A DNA stretch of 64,000 nucleotides from the NCBI GenBank assembly GCA_944739405.2, contig OX123191.2, positions 2,522,830 to 2,586,829 on the forward strand, read 5' to 3'. The notes beneath the pieces are model-generated. The model was not told where the DNA came from. It did no database searches and saw only the letters and a list, made by a program, of their open reading frames with translations. Made by a program: the position numbers and the translations under genes. Of this stretch, positions 1-10,460 are shown in pieces (the first letter of the stretch is position 1; each line of letters begins with the position of its first letter). The DNA is from Euclidia mi. Its lineage: Eukaryota > Arthropoda > Insecta > Lepidoptera > Erebidae.

Positions 1-1606
1 ATATTTTACTCATTGTAGGTAGTACTGAAATAGGCCGAAAGTTTGTTGGATCTAAAGTACTGCCAGATTTGAATAGCGGTATCACTTTACTATGCTTCAT
101 TAAATCAGGAAATTCACCATTTGCAACGCAACAATTAAACACCTCTGTTAAGTGGGGTGCAATAACAGTAATAACTGACGAGATGGTCTTGACAGAAAGT
201 CCCCAAAGATCCATGGTATTTTTAAGATTTAATGTTTTAAAAACGGATATAATATCTCTTTCATTAACAAAAGTGAATTCAAAAGGTGCGCCACAATTAG
301 GTTCAGGTACACAGTGTTTTATAATATTTTCAGCATCAGCGGGAGATGACTGTAGAGCTTTTGTTGTTATTTTAGGAATATTAGTAAAAAAATGTTCGAA
401 CTCCTCTGCCACCTTCAGATCAGTTTTAATATCTACATCATTTATTTTTAAATGGAACTCACGACTACGTACTGTGACTCTTCTAGTTTCACTATAAATT
501 ATATTCCAAGTTGTTTTAATTTTATTATTAGACGTTTTTATTTTATTTTTTAAGAAGTTTGATTTAGCTGTGGAACATGCTCGTTTGAAAATTTTTGAAT
601 AACATCTAACATAGTTTATGAACACTTCACTATTATTAAAGGTTCTTTCATTGTATAATTGAAATAATTTTAATCTACTCTTGTAAATCCCAGGTGTTGC
701 CCATTCACTAAATGTGAAGCAGTCACTGACTGATACTGTCTTGGGTGTAAATATTTTATTAAATTCAGCATTGATCAAATTATGTAGTGAACTATATAAC
801 TGGTTAGGATATTTGTGAAATGACAACTCTGGTAATTTACACTCCAATCTACTTTTAAAATGCTTTAGACGGCTTGCATTGACTGGAACAAATTTAATAT
901 TTATTTTATTAATGTTATTTTTTCTGTGAAACTTTACCAACTGCCCACAGTGGTCAGAGCTTAGCTCATTAATAATTTTATTTAGCTTTGGTATCTGGTT
1001 ACAAAAAATATTATCAATGCAAGTAGCACTCAAGTTAGTTATTCTTGTAGGTTCCATAAAAATATGGTACAAATTAAACGATTTAAATAGTGTTATTAAC
1101 TTATTGGTGGAACATGATTTTTCTAGTACATTAATGTTAAAGTCACCACAGACAACAACTGTTTTATTAGTTTTGGAGCTTTTAAATAAAACATCCTCTA
1201 AAATTCTCTCAAAATGATCATATTGAGCACATGGGGGTCTATACACACTTATTACAATATATTGCTCAAACTCAATGCAAGACAACTCTATAACTCGTTC
1301 AACAGAGAGGCTCACAATATCCACTCTTTCTCTAAATTTAATAGCCTTATTAATTAATATTAAGGAGCCACCATGTATCATATTGACTCTGCAGAATGAG
1401 CTACCTAACAGGTGATTATTAAAATTAAATATGAGTTGGTGGTTTTGTAACCAATGCTCAGTTAAACATAAAATATCAATATTATTGCTATTCATAAATA
1501 ATTCTACCTCTAACTCTTTACTCAATAAACCCTGAATATTTTGATGCACAATTGTAATATTAGTTTCATCATTAATAATATTTCTCTCAGGACTAGATGT
1601 GTGCAT
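1..1606 (-). CDS. LINE ORF2, N-terminal part: APE-type endonuclease and start of reverse transcriptase (runs off window)
   Basis: The minus-strand frame is open from 1687 to the window edge without a stop. The first in-frame ATG is at 1606, giving 535 codons here. Endonuclease motifs occur in the order expected for APE-type LINE nucleases: HQNIQGL (metal-binding Asn), CLTEHWL (catalytic Glu), YRPP, VVCGDFNIN (catalytic Asp and Asn) and SSDHCG (terminal Asp-His). The last visible stretch, PTNFRPISVLP, is the first conserved block of the reverse transcriptase, so the polymerase core lies left of the window. Known role of the family: nicks target DNA and reverse-transcribes its own RNA at the nick. 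The frame overlaps the end of ORF1 by about 10 bases. The motif style fits the CR1/L2/Daphne/Crack group; the clade is inferred. Nothing visible is broken, so the copy may be young. Confidence 0.88.
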   Translation of the reverse strand, partial: MHTSSPERNIINDETNITIVHQNIQGLLSKELEVELFMNSNNIDILCLTEHWLQNHQLIFNFNNHLLGSSFCRVNMIHGGSLILINKAIKFRERVDIVSLSVERVIELSCIEFEQYIVISVYRPPCAQYDHFERILEDVLFKSSKTNKTVVVCGDFNINVLEKSCSTNKLITLFKSFNLYHIFMEPTRITNLSATCIDNIFCNQIPKLNKIINELSSDHCGQLVKFHRKNNINKINIKFVPVNASRLKHFKSRLECKLPELSFHKYPNQLYSSLHNLINAEFNKIFTPKTVSVSDCFTFSEWATPGIYKSRLKLFQLYNERTFNNSEVFINYVRCYSKIFKRACSTAKSNFLKNKIKTSNNKIKTTWNIIYSETRRVTVRSREFHLKINDVDIKTDLKVAEEFEHFFTNIPKITTKALQSSPADAENIIKHCVPEPNCGAPFEFTFVNERDIISVFKTLNLKNTMDLWGLSVKTISSVITVIAPHLTEVFNCCVANGEFPDLMKHSKVIPLFKSGSTLDPTNFRPISVLPTMSKI

Positions 1607-1677
1607 ACTTAGTCTATTGTTTAAACTAGTAACTACATATAGTTCATTGCAAGAGGTTGTCTCTATTGTCTCTTGAT

Positions 1678-3255
1678 TCAGTTGAAATTAGTATCACAAG
1701 TTGTAATCAATGTAGGCAACTTGTTGGAATGCTTATCTGAATGAATATGTCTATTAGCCAGATTTTTGGCTAAAGTATCTAAATAATAAGATACCGACAT
1801 AGCTATTTGTCTTGTATAGAAACTTGAAAGGTAGTAGTTACCTTTTGTCAAATAAAAATGTTTACTAACATAACCACTAGTGTCAATTAATTGAAATTTA
1901 GCATTATAATATTGTAAGGAATGTAATACAGTATTTAATTTATGCCTATAATTATTTTCCGCCTGTGGCAAACTGTGTGAGTAGGGCAATGTGAACATTA
2001 CAATATGGTTCACATTTAAGTATGAGAGGGTGTCATATACTTCTTTAATTGCCTGCTTATTCATACAACCTCTATTTCCAATTAATATTAATATTGTAGT
2101 ATCTTGGGTTAAATCAAAATACTTGATTCTATTAATAATATCTATATATGTTAATCCTGGCATACAGTGATTTACAACTGAATAGCACCTACAGCTGTCT
2201 GACAACAATTCTCCTAAACCCTTACCTAATTCATCACTAAATATTATAAGCTTATTTTTTAAATTAGGGTATACATGGTGAACTATAGGTGAATGTTCAT
2301 TTGATTTGACTGGAGAACTATTAGTTTCCAGTTGTCGCAAGATAGAAGTTGGCACAGAAGGAGCTGGTGAAACCATATTGTTGCCTTGGGTATTAGTGGT
2401 CAAAGTCTTAGCATGTTGACAGTTACATGTATTAGAATCCACAAGCTCATTCATCGCCAAAATGTATTCCTTCATTTGTAGCTCTGAACTTTTATATTTA
2501 TTAGACATACAGTTTAATTTTTCTTGTAGTTTATTTATTTCCAATTCTAAGCTTTCGGTATGCAATTTATAATTTAAAGCATTGTTTTTGCACTTCATTG
2601 AATATGAATCTAGTTTGTCAAGTAAGTTTAGTCTTTCACGATTTAATTTAACATTTTTAATAAAGAATTTTTGCCTTTTAACTAGTTTTTGAGTTTTTTT
2701 AATAAATTTATTGATTTTTATATACTTTTTGAGTTTGTTTCTGCTGGACTTAACTACCCTGACAGAGTTGGAAAGAGAGTCATTGTCACTTGTAAGATCT
2801 ATACACATGGTGGGATTTATGTTATGTACAACAGGAACTATCTCTGGAGCCTTGGACACTAATTCATCAAACAGACTATGATTCAATGTGGCGGTGATGT
2901 TATGTTGAATATTATCTCTCAATAAAATTTCATTCTTTGCCTCATGTAACTGTAGTTGTAAATGATTGATACGGTCCAAGGCAAGGTCATACTCTGCCCT
3001 ACATTCATCAAATCTATCTACAATGAGTCGGAGCCCATCGCGGTCACTGGTGGTCTCAGTGAGTTGATTATGCAACTGAGCCATTTCTAATTTTAAAGTT
3101 TTGTTTTGATTTATTATAACTAATAATTCATCCTCACTTTCATCTCTCTCCCTCATCAGTCGATCACACAACTCCTTTGACTCCTTTAATTTATTTAAAG
3201 CCAGTTGGAGCTTAGACTCATACTGGCGAGCAAGGGCTTTACTGCGGGTCATCAT
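1678..3255 (-). CDS. LINE ORF1: coiled-coil protein with SGNH/esterase-like domain
   Basis: 525 residues, intact. Residues 1-120 are charged and Leu-rich with heptad-like spacing and look like a long coiled coil. A second helical, Lys-rich stretch covers about 180-280, and a linker with a short Cys-rich piece (CNCQH) about 280-335. The rest resembles the SGNH-hydrolase fold found in ORF1 of CR1-group LINEs: IIFSDELGKG (block I position), ILIGNRGC (block III-like), and a late segment where the catalytic Asp/His would sit. The expected block I Ser-containing GDS reads FSDE, and the usual Asn of block III is replaced, so catalysis is doubtful. Known family role: an RNA-binding or assembly partner of ORF2 in the retrotransposon particle. 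It sits directly upstream of the endonuclease frame on the same strand, which confirms the identity. The ATG at 3255 is followed at once by a second ATG. Confidence 0.82.
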   Translation of the reverse strand: MMTRSKALARQYESKLQLALNKLKESKELCDRLMRERDESEDELLVIINQNKTLKLEMAQLHNQLTETTSDRDGLRLIVDRFDECRAEYDLALDRINHLQLQLHEAKNEILLRDNIQHNITATLNHSLFDELVSKAPEIVPVVHNINPTMCIDLTSDNDSLSNSVRVVKSSRNKLKKYIKINKFIKKTQKLVKRQKFFIKNVKLNRERLNLLDKLDSYSMKCKNNALNYKLHTESLELEINKLQEKLNCMSNKYKSSELQMKEYILAMNELVDSNTCNCQHAKTLTTNTQGNNMVSPAPSVPTSILRQLETNSSPVKSNEHSPIVHHVYPNLKNKLIIFSDELGKGLGELLSDSCRCYSVVNHCMPGLTYIDIINRIKYFDLTQDTTILILIGNRGCMNKQAIKEVYDTLSYLNVNHIVMFTLPYSHSLPQAENNYRHKLNTVLHSLQYYNAKFQLIDTSGYVSKHFYLTKGNYYLSSFYTRQIAMSVSYYLDTLAKNLANRHIHSDKHSNKLPTLITTCDTNFN

Positions 3256-3790
3256 GCTGATTATTTAACACGAGAAGATAAATTAACGAAGAAAGAAAGA
3301 TAATAGAGAGATGAATGAAGAAATGTGAGATTCTATAAAAGAGAAATAATAAAAGTAAACTTTGAAACTATGACCTGTCAGAAGTTGTGTCAACGACTTT
3401 AGAGGTTAAGTACCTAGTTTACCTACAAGATGCGATATCCAAATGCACTATCAGTTTAATGTTTAACGAAAAACAGAATAATTATTTCTGTGATTCTCAT
3501 CACTTTACAGTATTTAATTATAATTTACCTTTTGTTGGATGACTTTCAAATACAAACTTTACGCCGGTTAACTGTCACCGATTTTATTTGTACGAAAAAA
3601 CACAATAATTACACTTTAAATTAACAAGTTATGTTTCCTACACGATATTTATAATATAAGTAATTGATTTATCAGCCTAGGGATAACTTAAAAGCAATAA
3701 TTATATTAAATTAACACTTAAAATTTTAAGAGTAAATCAAACCAGCTGTTCACTTTAGTGTTGCCACACTATCTTATCTTTGTATGCAAC
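3256..3790 (-). other. Probable 5' untranslated region of the CR1-group LINE
   Basis: AT-rich sequence without an ORF lies between the ORF1 start codon and the first unrelated repeat near 3840. A 5' UTR is expected here if the LINE is full length. The end point is a guess, because neither a target-site duplication nor a conserved 5' end is visible. Confidence 0.4.
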
Positions 3791-3839
3791 TAGCTTGATG
3801 TAACAACATGTATGACTAGGTTAATGAATGTCGAGGAAG

Positions 3840-3905
3840 CGAAAGGGGTGTGTTTGAACCGCAGCATTTGGCGTTCCATAGTCTCTGCCTACCCCAATGA
3901 GAGAC
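3840..3905 (+). repeat. SINE-C fragment (3' part)
   Basis: Contains the stretch tggcgttcc...agtctctgcctaccc, which recurs at 29.4, 32.1, 46.6, 51.1 and 53.4 kb. This copy is diverged and lacks the (TATG)n tail. Confidence 0.55.
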
Positions 3906-3914
3906 AAACGTGAC

Positions 3915-3939
3915 GATAGAGAGAGAGAGAGAGAGAGAG
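3915..3939. repeat. (GA)n microsatellite
   Basis: An uninterrupted run of GA dinucleotides immediately follows the SINE-C fragment. Confidence 0.9.
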
Positions 3940-3949
3940 CAACTAACTG

Positions 3950-4170
3950 TGCCTCGCGGTTGGAATTGCCACAACTCGTCCATTGAAGGAGTACTATTAC
4001 GGGTTGAATAGAGTGTATAGATGTGGTATAGAGTTTGATGTCGAGTTTGCCATCTGTCCGCAAACATATTATTTGCTTCAGGTCTTTTCTCCAGTCGCCT
4101 CTTATGACACCCACGGAATGGAATGTGGTAGAACCATTTTGTATTCTTAATCTACATACGGCTACGTTAG
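3950..4170 (-). repeat. Diverged copy of repeat J
   Basis: The sequence tcttatgacacccacgg...tgtattcttaatct matches, with changes, the better copies at 12.8-13.0 kb and 56.5-56.8 kb. From here to about 4980 I see only AT-rich DNA without gene signals. Confidence 0.5.
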
Positions 4171-4984
4171 TCTACGGCGTAGATGATTGGCTACGGCTGT
4201 AGACTCATTCGTAGAACTGATTCAATATGCAACATCAATCTATTTATTTTACAATCTATAAACCACAGCCTATGTATATCAACCGTAAATCGTCTTGTTA
4301 CTGTAACCCCTGCTATCTAAGTCCGATCCTAAGTTTTTACGCCCCTAAAACTTGTGTAATTTATTCCAGCAGTGCTAATTGCGTTTCTAGTTCTCAAGCT
4401 TCTTTATTAAGGCTCTCAAACTTTCTTATTGCCTTCTTAATATCTAACTTCAGAAGCCAACCGTAAGATGATCTCGTTCTGAATGCCAAAAATGTTTATC
4501 GATATTACATTATCTTTCAAAATTTGTAACTTTAATGTACCTACAGAATTTGATCGGGTTATCCAAATGGAATCTTCGTACTTACAGTTTAGAGATTAAG
4601 GTGTTGGATTATTATGTGACAATTTTGAAGAGTATTTAATTTTGTATTAAACAGTTTTAGTAGGTGCTTTCATTTGAGAAACTTAGTTTATAGTCTCTTC
4701 AAAGTCCAAAACCATAAATGGAATTCAAACTTCATATAATTTCGTAACAAAGTTTTGGAAATTAGTTTTAGTTGTGTGTGAATAATGAAATAAACATGTA
4801 GTTAGGCCATTATGTGAAAAAAACAGAATTCATTTATTTCTTAATATGTTAGTACGTAGATATAAGTTATACCCAAAATATCTATTATTACTCCTCTTTA
4901 TTCATTATTTTCTCATCGTGTTATTTTACATAATTAAATCACTTTGATAAATTAAAAATAAAATTTTACCATATAAACTAAGAC

Positions 4985-5202
4985 CACGGAGACCCAACGG
5001 TACCGGGCACAGAGATCAAGCTACCGGTGGTTAGGGCTCCAGAGAGAGGAACCTTCGAACTATGCGCGTCGTGGCCAACAATACTGCCTTCTGTATGGAG
5101 GACTTGATCCAGCCGCCTAACGAGAGCCTCTTGAGATGTTGCTCGAGGCTCTTGGCAATGAGACCATTAACTAACACGACTATCGGTACAATGATCGCCT
5201 AT
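4985..5202 (-). pseudogene. 3' end of a second non-LTR retrotransposon (ORF C-terminus plus 3' UTR)
   Basis: On the minus strand, about 56 codons read from 5199 to a TAA stop at 5033-5031. The peptide contains VPIVVLVNGLIAKSL, GGWIKSSIQKA and RIVRRFLSLEP. I recognise this as the recurrent C-terminus of reverse-transcriptase proteins of a common moth LINE; the family name is not certain. Upstream, an in-frame TAG and a degenerate trinucleotide-like run end the similarity, so this is a 5'-truncated relic. The 3' UTR continues to about 4985. Confidence 0.6.
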
Positions 5203-5754
5203 TATTGCTATTGTTATTATAATGAAGTTATACGAGCCATGAGCTTGTTTATAAAAATATGGTGACAATTTATAGTTCTCTCTTATGGATAAAATGTTTT
5301 TACTAAGCAATTAAATTTTAATATGCTTCAGTAAAATTATTTAAGTATTGGATTAACGCTATAATCTAAATCTATTGTCTACCTATATATCCTCCGTAAG
5401 AAATAACTCGACAAAGTCACTGATGGACTGCTAACTTGTAAAAGACCGACAGGAAATCAGATTTGTCGAAGTTTGAGAGAGTCGGCACGTTTCATTTGTC
5501 GGGAACTTTTCCGAAGTGTAGTGTTCTCCAAGCTTTTGGGGAAGTGACAAATTTACAGTACGATACGGACAATTAGTTGTGTTTATAAAACTAGATCGTA
5601 TGGAAGACTTATAGTGTCAAGTTTTATACAGTGAGTAAAGCCTGATGCAGATTTTATTATTTTATCTTCTTGTGTGTATGGCCTATTCCTGTGACGGATT
5701 TTATACACCGCCTGAAGATCACCTGTTAGTAAGGCATGTTTAAGTTTATTTTAT
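5203..5754. other. Intergenic DNA, no gene seen
   Basis: AT-rich sequence with no coding signal on either strand. Nothing in it could be tied to the repeat families of this window. Confidence 0.5.
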
Positions 5755-5960
5755 TTGAGTGTGTGGACAACAGTCTTGTCAGAGTTTTTAGACCGCTCGA
5801 AGGCCTCCAACCAGGCGTAACGATTCATGTTTTTCACAAGAACCAGGGCACGTGCCTTCTGAAGGACGGTGGCAGTGCTCTGCTGTAAATGTCACAACAA
5901 TACTTGACCTCTATAAGTGTTGCTTACCTTTGTCTATCTATTGCTAACGACAATACAATT
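5755..5960 (+). repeat. Interspersed repeat G
   Basis: Shares gagtgtgtgg, agaccgc-gaaggcctcc and a final gttgcttacctttgtctat-like block with 48110-48335. The last block also recurs, inverted, at 56785 and 57366. Class unknown; it ends close to AT-rich DNA. Confidence 0.55.
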
Positions 5961-6223
5961 CAATAAATGGTGCACTAACATCCACTAGCACTTACTTTTC
6001 GTTTAACCACATTTTAGAATGTTAGAACAGAACATTCCATAATAAAAGTTGACATTTAATCATTAGATTAAAAGTTATTGAATGTTACCAAGACCTATAA
6101 GAAGTACGTGCTTTTAAATGTTGACCAGCGAAAACATTCGTGGTGGGGATGCAACAATAAACCTTGCTATTTCAGCAGACTGAAGGGTATTATGTTGATT
6201 TTGATATAAATTACTTTTTTTTT

Positions 6224-6395
6224 AAGACTACTCCGCACTAGGAATAAATCCTGTGTCACGGGGGACTTTAAAAACATACAATCAACGGACACAATGAACA
6301 CCCAGACTCGAAACAACAATCATTAGATCACACAAAGTGTTGTCTCGTGTAGGAATGGAACTCACGACACTCGATGCAGTGTGTCAGTTTGAAAT
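6224..6395 (-). repeat. SINE-D (tRNA-related)
   Basis: Read on the minus strand it has a tRNA B-box-like block followed by gacaac and a body that recurs at 18131-18340. The body includes acccagac-cgaaacaac and catacaatcaacgga. It is decayed and has no clear target-site duplication. Confidence 0.55.
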
Positions 6396-6639
6396 GTGTT
6401 ATTGTGTATAAGGTCCTAAATTGCATTTTGTTCTTTTCAAACCAGAAAACCGGTATCATATTATTTTGTCCATTCGTTTAGTAGCTACCGTGCCACAGAC
6501 AGATACCCAAACACGCAGTCAAACACGTCGCATTTACAGCACATCCAAATCGCCAAGACAAGCATTGCTTTACTTTGACGATCTGTTCCCACAAGGGAAA
6601 TGAAGTCACGCTATGAACGCTGCGCTCAAAGCGTAACAT

Positions 6640-6890
6640 ATAATAATATTCCACCACATTCCCACAACACCATCTAGCCCCAAACTAAGCAGAAGCTTGT
6701 ACTATGGGTACTAAACAACGGATAGACATACATATATACTTTTTATTGCAAATAAATACATACTATACATAGAAACACCCAGACCAAGACAAATATTCAT
6801 GTTCATGCACACAAATGTTTGACTTGTGGGGAACCGAACTCGCGACCTTCGGCGTAGCAGTCGCTTGCACTCCCGCGGCGCCAACCGGTT
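6640..6890 (-). repeat. SINE-E (tRNA-derived) abutting the RTE tail
   Basis: On the minus strand the head (ggttggcgc...cgggagtgcaagcgac) and the B-box-like segment resemble a tRNA. The body carries ttggtctgggtgtttctat, and the copy ends in an (ATT)-rich tail. A second copy lies at 16037-16294. The head directly touches the (ATC)n tail of the RTE element at 6891, so this SINE probably inserted into that tail. Confidence 0.7.
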
Positions 6891-9238
6891 GTCATCATAA
6901 TCATCATCATCATCATATCAGCCAAACGACGTCCACTGCTGGACATAGGCCTTCCCCAAGGTTCTCCACACAGACCGGTCTTGAGCCGCCCGCATCCAAC
7001 CTCCTCCCACGACCTTGACAAGATCGTCAGTCCACCTTGCGGGGGCCTACCTCTGCTGCGTCGTCCGGTACGTGGCCGCCACTCCAGAAATTTTCTGCCC
7101 CAACGGCCATCGGTTCTTCGAGCTATGTGCCCTGCCCACTGCCACTTCAGCTTGGCTATCCGGAGAGCTATGTCGGCGACTTTGGTTCTAATGCGGATCT
7201 CCTCATTTCTAATTCGATCTCGCAGGGAAACTCCAAGCATAGCTCTCTCCATCGCCCTCTGAGTGACCTTGAGCCTTCTGATAAGGCCCATAGTGAGCGA
7301 CCACGTCTCTGATCCGTAAATCATCACTGGCAACACACACTGGTCAAAGACCTTCGTCTTGAGACACTGCGGGATATCGGACGAGAAGATATGTGGTAGC
7401 TTCCCGAACGCTGCCCAACCGATTTGGATTCGACGATTGACCTCCTTCTCGAAGTTGGACCTACCTAATTGGACTACTTGTCCCAGGTAGATATACTTGT
7501 CGACAACTTCGAGCGTAGAGTTCCCAACCTGAATAGGAGCAGGTACAACATGGACGTTCGACATGATTTTCGTCTTGTCCATGTTCATCTTAAGACCTAC
7601 TTGTTGGGAGACTCTACAGAGGCCATCGAGCATTGTGCCTAGGTCTTCCATGGTCTCAACCATGACTACGATATCGTCTGTGAATCGAAGGTGTGTGATG
7701 TACTCGCCGTTGATGTTGATGCCGAGTCCATTCCAGTCCAGAAGCTTGAAAACAACCTCCAGCGTAGTGGTAAACAGTTTCGGGGATATGACATCCCCCT
7801 GTCTCACCCCTCGCTGGAGTTGAATAGGTTTCGAACTCTGGTCTTGGAGGCGGACTGACATAGTGGCGTTTTCATACAAACACTTCAGCACTTCGATATA
7901 TAGGTAGTCAATCCGGCACCGTTGGAGAGACTGTAGCACCGCCCAGGTTTCGATCGAATCGAAGGCTTTCTCATAGTCCACAAACGCCAAGCATAGGGGC
8001 TGGTTATACTCCTCGGACTTCTGTATAACCTGCCGCAGCGTATGTATGTGGTCTATGGTACTATAGCCTTTACGGAAACCGGCTTGTTCGGGAGGCTGGA
8101 AGTCGTCTAGCTTGCTCTCGAGACGATTCGTGATGACCCTCGAAAACAGCTTGTAGACGTGGTTCAGAAGTGTGATGGGTCTGTAGTTCTTCAAGAGGGT
8201 TTTATCTCCTTTCTTAAAGAAAAGCACCACCACACCTCTGTGCCACGCTTATGGCGTTTTACCCTCGAGAATGACGGAATTAAATAGCTTCCGGAGAGCT
8301 TCTCTAGCGGGTGCACCGCCGGCCTTCAGAAGCTCGCTCGTAATTTCGTTGTCACCCGGCGCCTTGTTGTTTTTAAGCTGTTTGAGAGCCACACTAATCT
8401 TGTGCATGCTGACGTCCGGGATATCTTCGGTATAGTGTAGGGTCTGACGCTGGAGTGCTTGCGGGTTGTTGCGTTGTCGTGTATAGCTGTCCATAGAACC
8501 TTTCGATCTCCTCCAAGAGCTCAGGCTTGGACGATACGATTCTGCCATCCGTCTTCAGCTTTGTCAGCTGACTCTGCCCAACAGACAGATCCCTCTGGAA
8601 CACTTTGGATCCCTCATTCTGCTCGATCGCCTCACGAACACATTTTGTGTTGTATTGGCGGAGATCGCGAGTCAGAGACTTAGAGATCTGTCTGTTGAGG
8701 TGCCGATATTTCGGCATGTCGTCGGAGGATAGCAGAACCATCTTGCGCCTTTCCTCTAACAGCTCGAGGGTTGGACCCGAGATCTTTTTGGTTCTCTGGC
8801 TTTTCTGGGGCTTAAAAAATTTAGCCCCTGTTGTATGGACAGCGTCCACGAACCCGTTACTGTACACGTCCACATCTACGCATTCATCCAGGCATTCGAA
8901 ACGGTTCTTGAGTTCGAACTGAAAGCTCTCGGGGTTTTGGATATGAACCGGTGCCGGTCCGAGGACGGACTTTATCAACCTCGACCGTTTGAGGCTTGTA
9001 CAAATATTCAATGTGCCTCTTACCATTCGGTGATCGCTCCCCACTTTAAGTGAATTGATCACGGAGACATCATTGAATATCTGCCTCTCCGTCGACATGA
9101 TAAAGTCGATCTCATTTTTGGTTGCACCGTCTGGACTTACCCAGGTCCACTTGCGGCATTCTCGCTTCTTGAAGAAGGAATTCATCATATAGAGTCCTTC
9201 CTTCTCCATAAAGCTAGCCAGCAAGTGACCCCGGGTCA
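6891..9238 (-). pseudogene. RTE-clade non-LTR retrotransposon, 5'-truncated and decayed
   Basis: On the minus strand, the region from 9238 to 8490 encodes the end of the endonuclease (RGHLLASFMEKEGL, SDHRMVRG). The reverse transcriptase follows: NYRPITLLNHVYK, AGFRKGYSTIDHI, FVDYEKAFDSIE (motif A Asp), RGVRQGDVISPKLF (motif B) and RFTDDIVVM (motif C; the usual Ala before DD is Thr). The C-terminal region includes YGSETWSLT and WQWAGHIARRTDGRW. Three breaks are visible: a frameshift around 8465-8490, a TAA nonsense codon at 8251-8249 between GKTP and AWHRG, and a frameshift at the C-tract near 7045. Beyond that C-tract the alternative frame (ARWTDDLVKVVGGGW) runs to its TGA at 6920-6918. An (ATC)n 3' tail at 6891-6917 is typical of RTE. 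The element is cut near 9238, so most of the endonuclease is missing. Confidence 0.9.
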
Positions 9239-9668
9239 TCATAATACACATAAAATATTTTCTTGCTGAAACAAAAATATAACTCAAAGGTAATTATCAC
9301 AAAGATAATGTTTTACTTTGAGTAACATTAATTACATGTAATAATAATATTTTATGTAGCAATTTTTATGTTTGTCGTCGCAGCTGCTACATTTGTAATT
9401 ACCAATGTGTCATCGTAATGTGTTCTATTTTTTTTTTCATAACACTGTTAAATGATATGTTGAAGTTAATCGTATGTCTTTTACGATAACGATGAAGGAA
9501 ACTTGATGTGCCATTTTAAGTTTGTACACGTGTATTTGATCTGCACAGAGATCTCAGACAATGGACCATGGTCCGTTGCTGTTCTATGCATATTTTTTCT
9601 GTCATATGTGGCGCACTGCAACTCAAAAGTTTAGTTTAACCTTAACCAGCTAGTTTAATTTCCAAATT
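9239..9668. other. Intergenic DNA, no gene seen
   Basis: AT-rich, without a recognisable gene or repeat. Confidence 0.45.
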
Positions 9669-9830
9669 TTATACTAATATATAAAGCTGAAGAGATTGAT
9701 TGGTTGAACGCGCTAATCTCAGGAACTACTGGACCGTTTTCAAAAATTCGTTTTAAAATCATGCTATGAGGCACGGGAGCGGAGCAGTAGCTTTAAATAA
9801 CGCGGGTGTAACCATGGGCTGATCAAGTTT
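9669..9830 (+). mobile_element. Helitron-like short element, 5' part
   Basis: Begins tactaatatataaagctgaag and contains gcgctaatctcaggaactac, then a block with gggagcggagcag. The same family, inverted and with a CTAG terminus, is at 14784-14962. The usual GC-hairpin and CTAG 3' end are not seen here. Confidence 0.5.
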
Positions 9831-10309
9831 TAAAATAAAATAGATATCGATTCTAACTCTCTAGGACATTTCGACGTATAATAATTAACGTCTTAAGAAG
9901 AGTCTCCAAGTATATATTTTGTCCATTAACATAGTCACAAGCTACAACATATCTTCTAGCCGATAATAAGACAGCCTAAACCAGTTAACACACATAGGTA
10001 TACCTAATTAAATATTAAGTATGCTATTAGTACAGAAAGTAAAGCATCATCTCTTCATCTTCTAAACATTTTCATTTTAATATTATAAAGCCATCAGATG
10101 AAGTTATCTGCCAGTCTACCAATAAAATAGTGGGATCTCTATTATTTACGTTAACTTTTGAATTCACGGCGTAATCATAACTCCACAGACTATAGTGGCG
10201 TTGAAACGTGAAATTGTATTTTAACAAGAACTCTAGAATTATTACCCTCTACGTAGATAAATTATATCATTTTAAGACCAGCTCTGGCTATGATTGGGTT
10301 GAATTTAAA

Positions 10310-10460
10310 ATTTATTATGATCTAGATTCTACCGCGGCTCCACCCGTGTGAATTATTCGTCTAAATTTTTCACAGAAATCACCTATCATCCCACATACTA
10401 TTGGTGGAAACCTTACCAAAATCCGTTTGGTAGTTTTAGAGTTTAAGGAAGAAAATTGAT
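10310..10460. repeat. Old interspersed repeat (ccgcggctccaccc type)
   Basis: The phrases ccgcggctccacccgtgtgaa, cccacatactattggtgg and ccaaaatccgtttggtag recall a widespread moth repeat. There is no second good copy in the window, so it is assigned by familiarity only. The flanks 9831-10309 and 10461-10654 hold nothing recognisable. Confidence 0.35.

Larger units (their letters stand above)
1..3255 (-). mobile_element. CR1-group non-LTR retrotransposon, 5' half (continues left of window)
   Basis: ORF1 and the first half of ORF2 lie in the order and overlap typical of an autonomous LINE. Both frames are open throughout. The 3' half and the 3' terminal repeat lie outside the window. The 5' untranslated region probably continues from 3256 towards about 3790, but no boundary or target-site duplication could be fixed. 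Confidence 0.85.

Noticed and set aside
69..497. Plus-strand 142-codon ORF
   Set aside because: Antisense to the open LINE ORF2 frame, which shows clear endonuclease and RT motifs.
6815..7823. Several plus-strand ORFs of 67-93 codons
   Set aside because: They are antisense to the RTE reverse-transcriptase frame, which carries all the recognisable motifs.
8459..9053. Plus-strand ORFs of 72-105 codons
   Set aside because: Antisense shadows of the RTE endonuclease and linker region.
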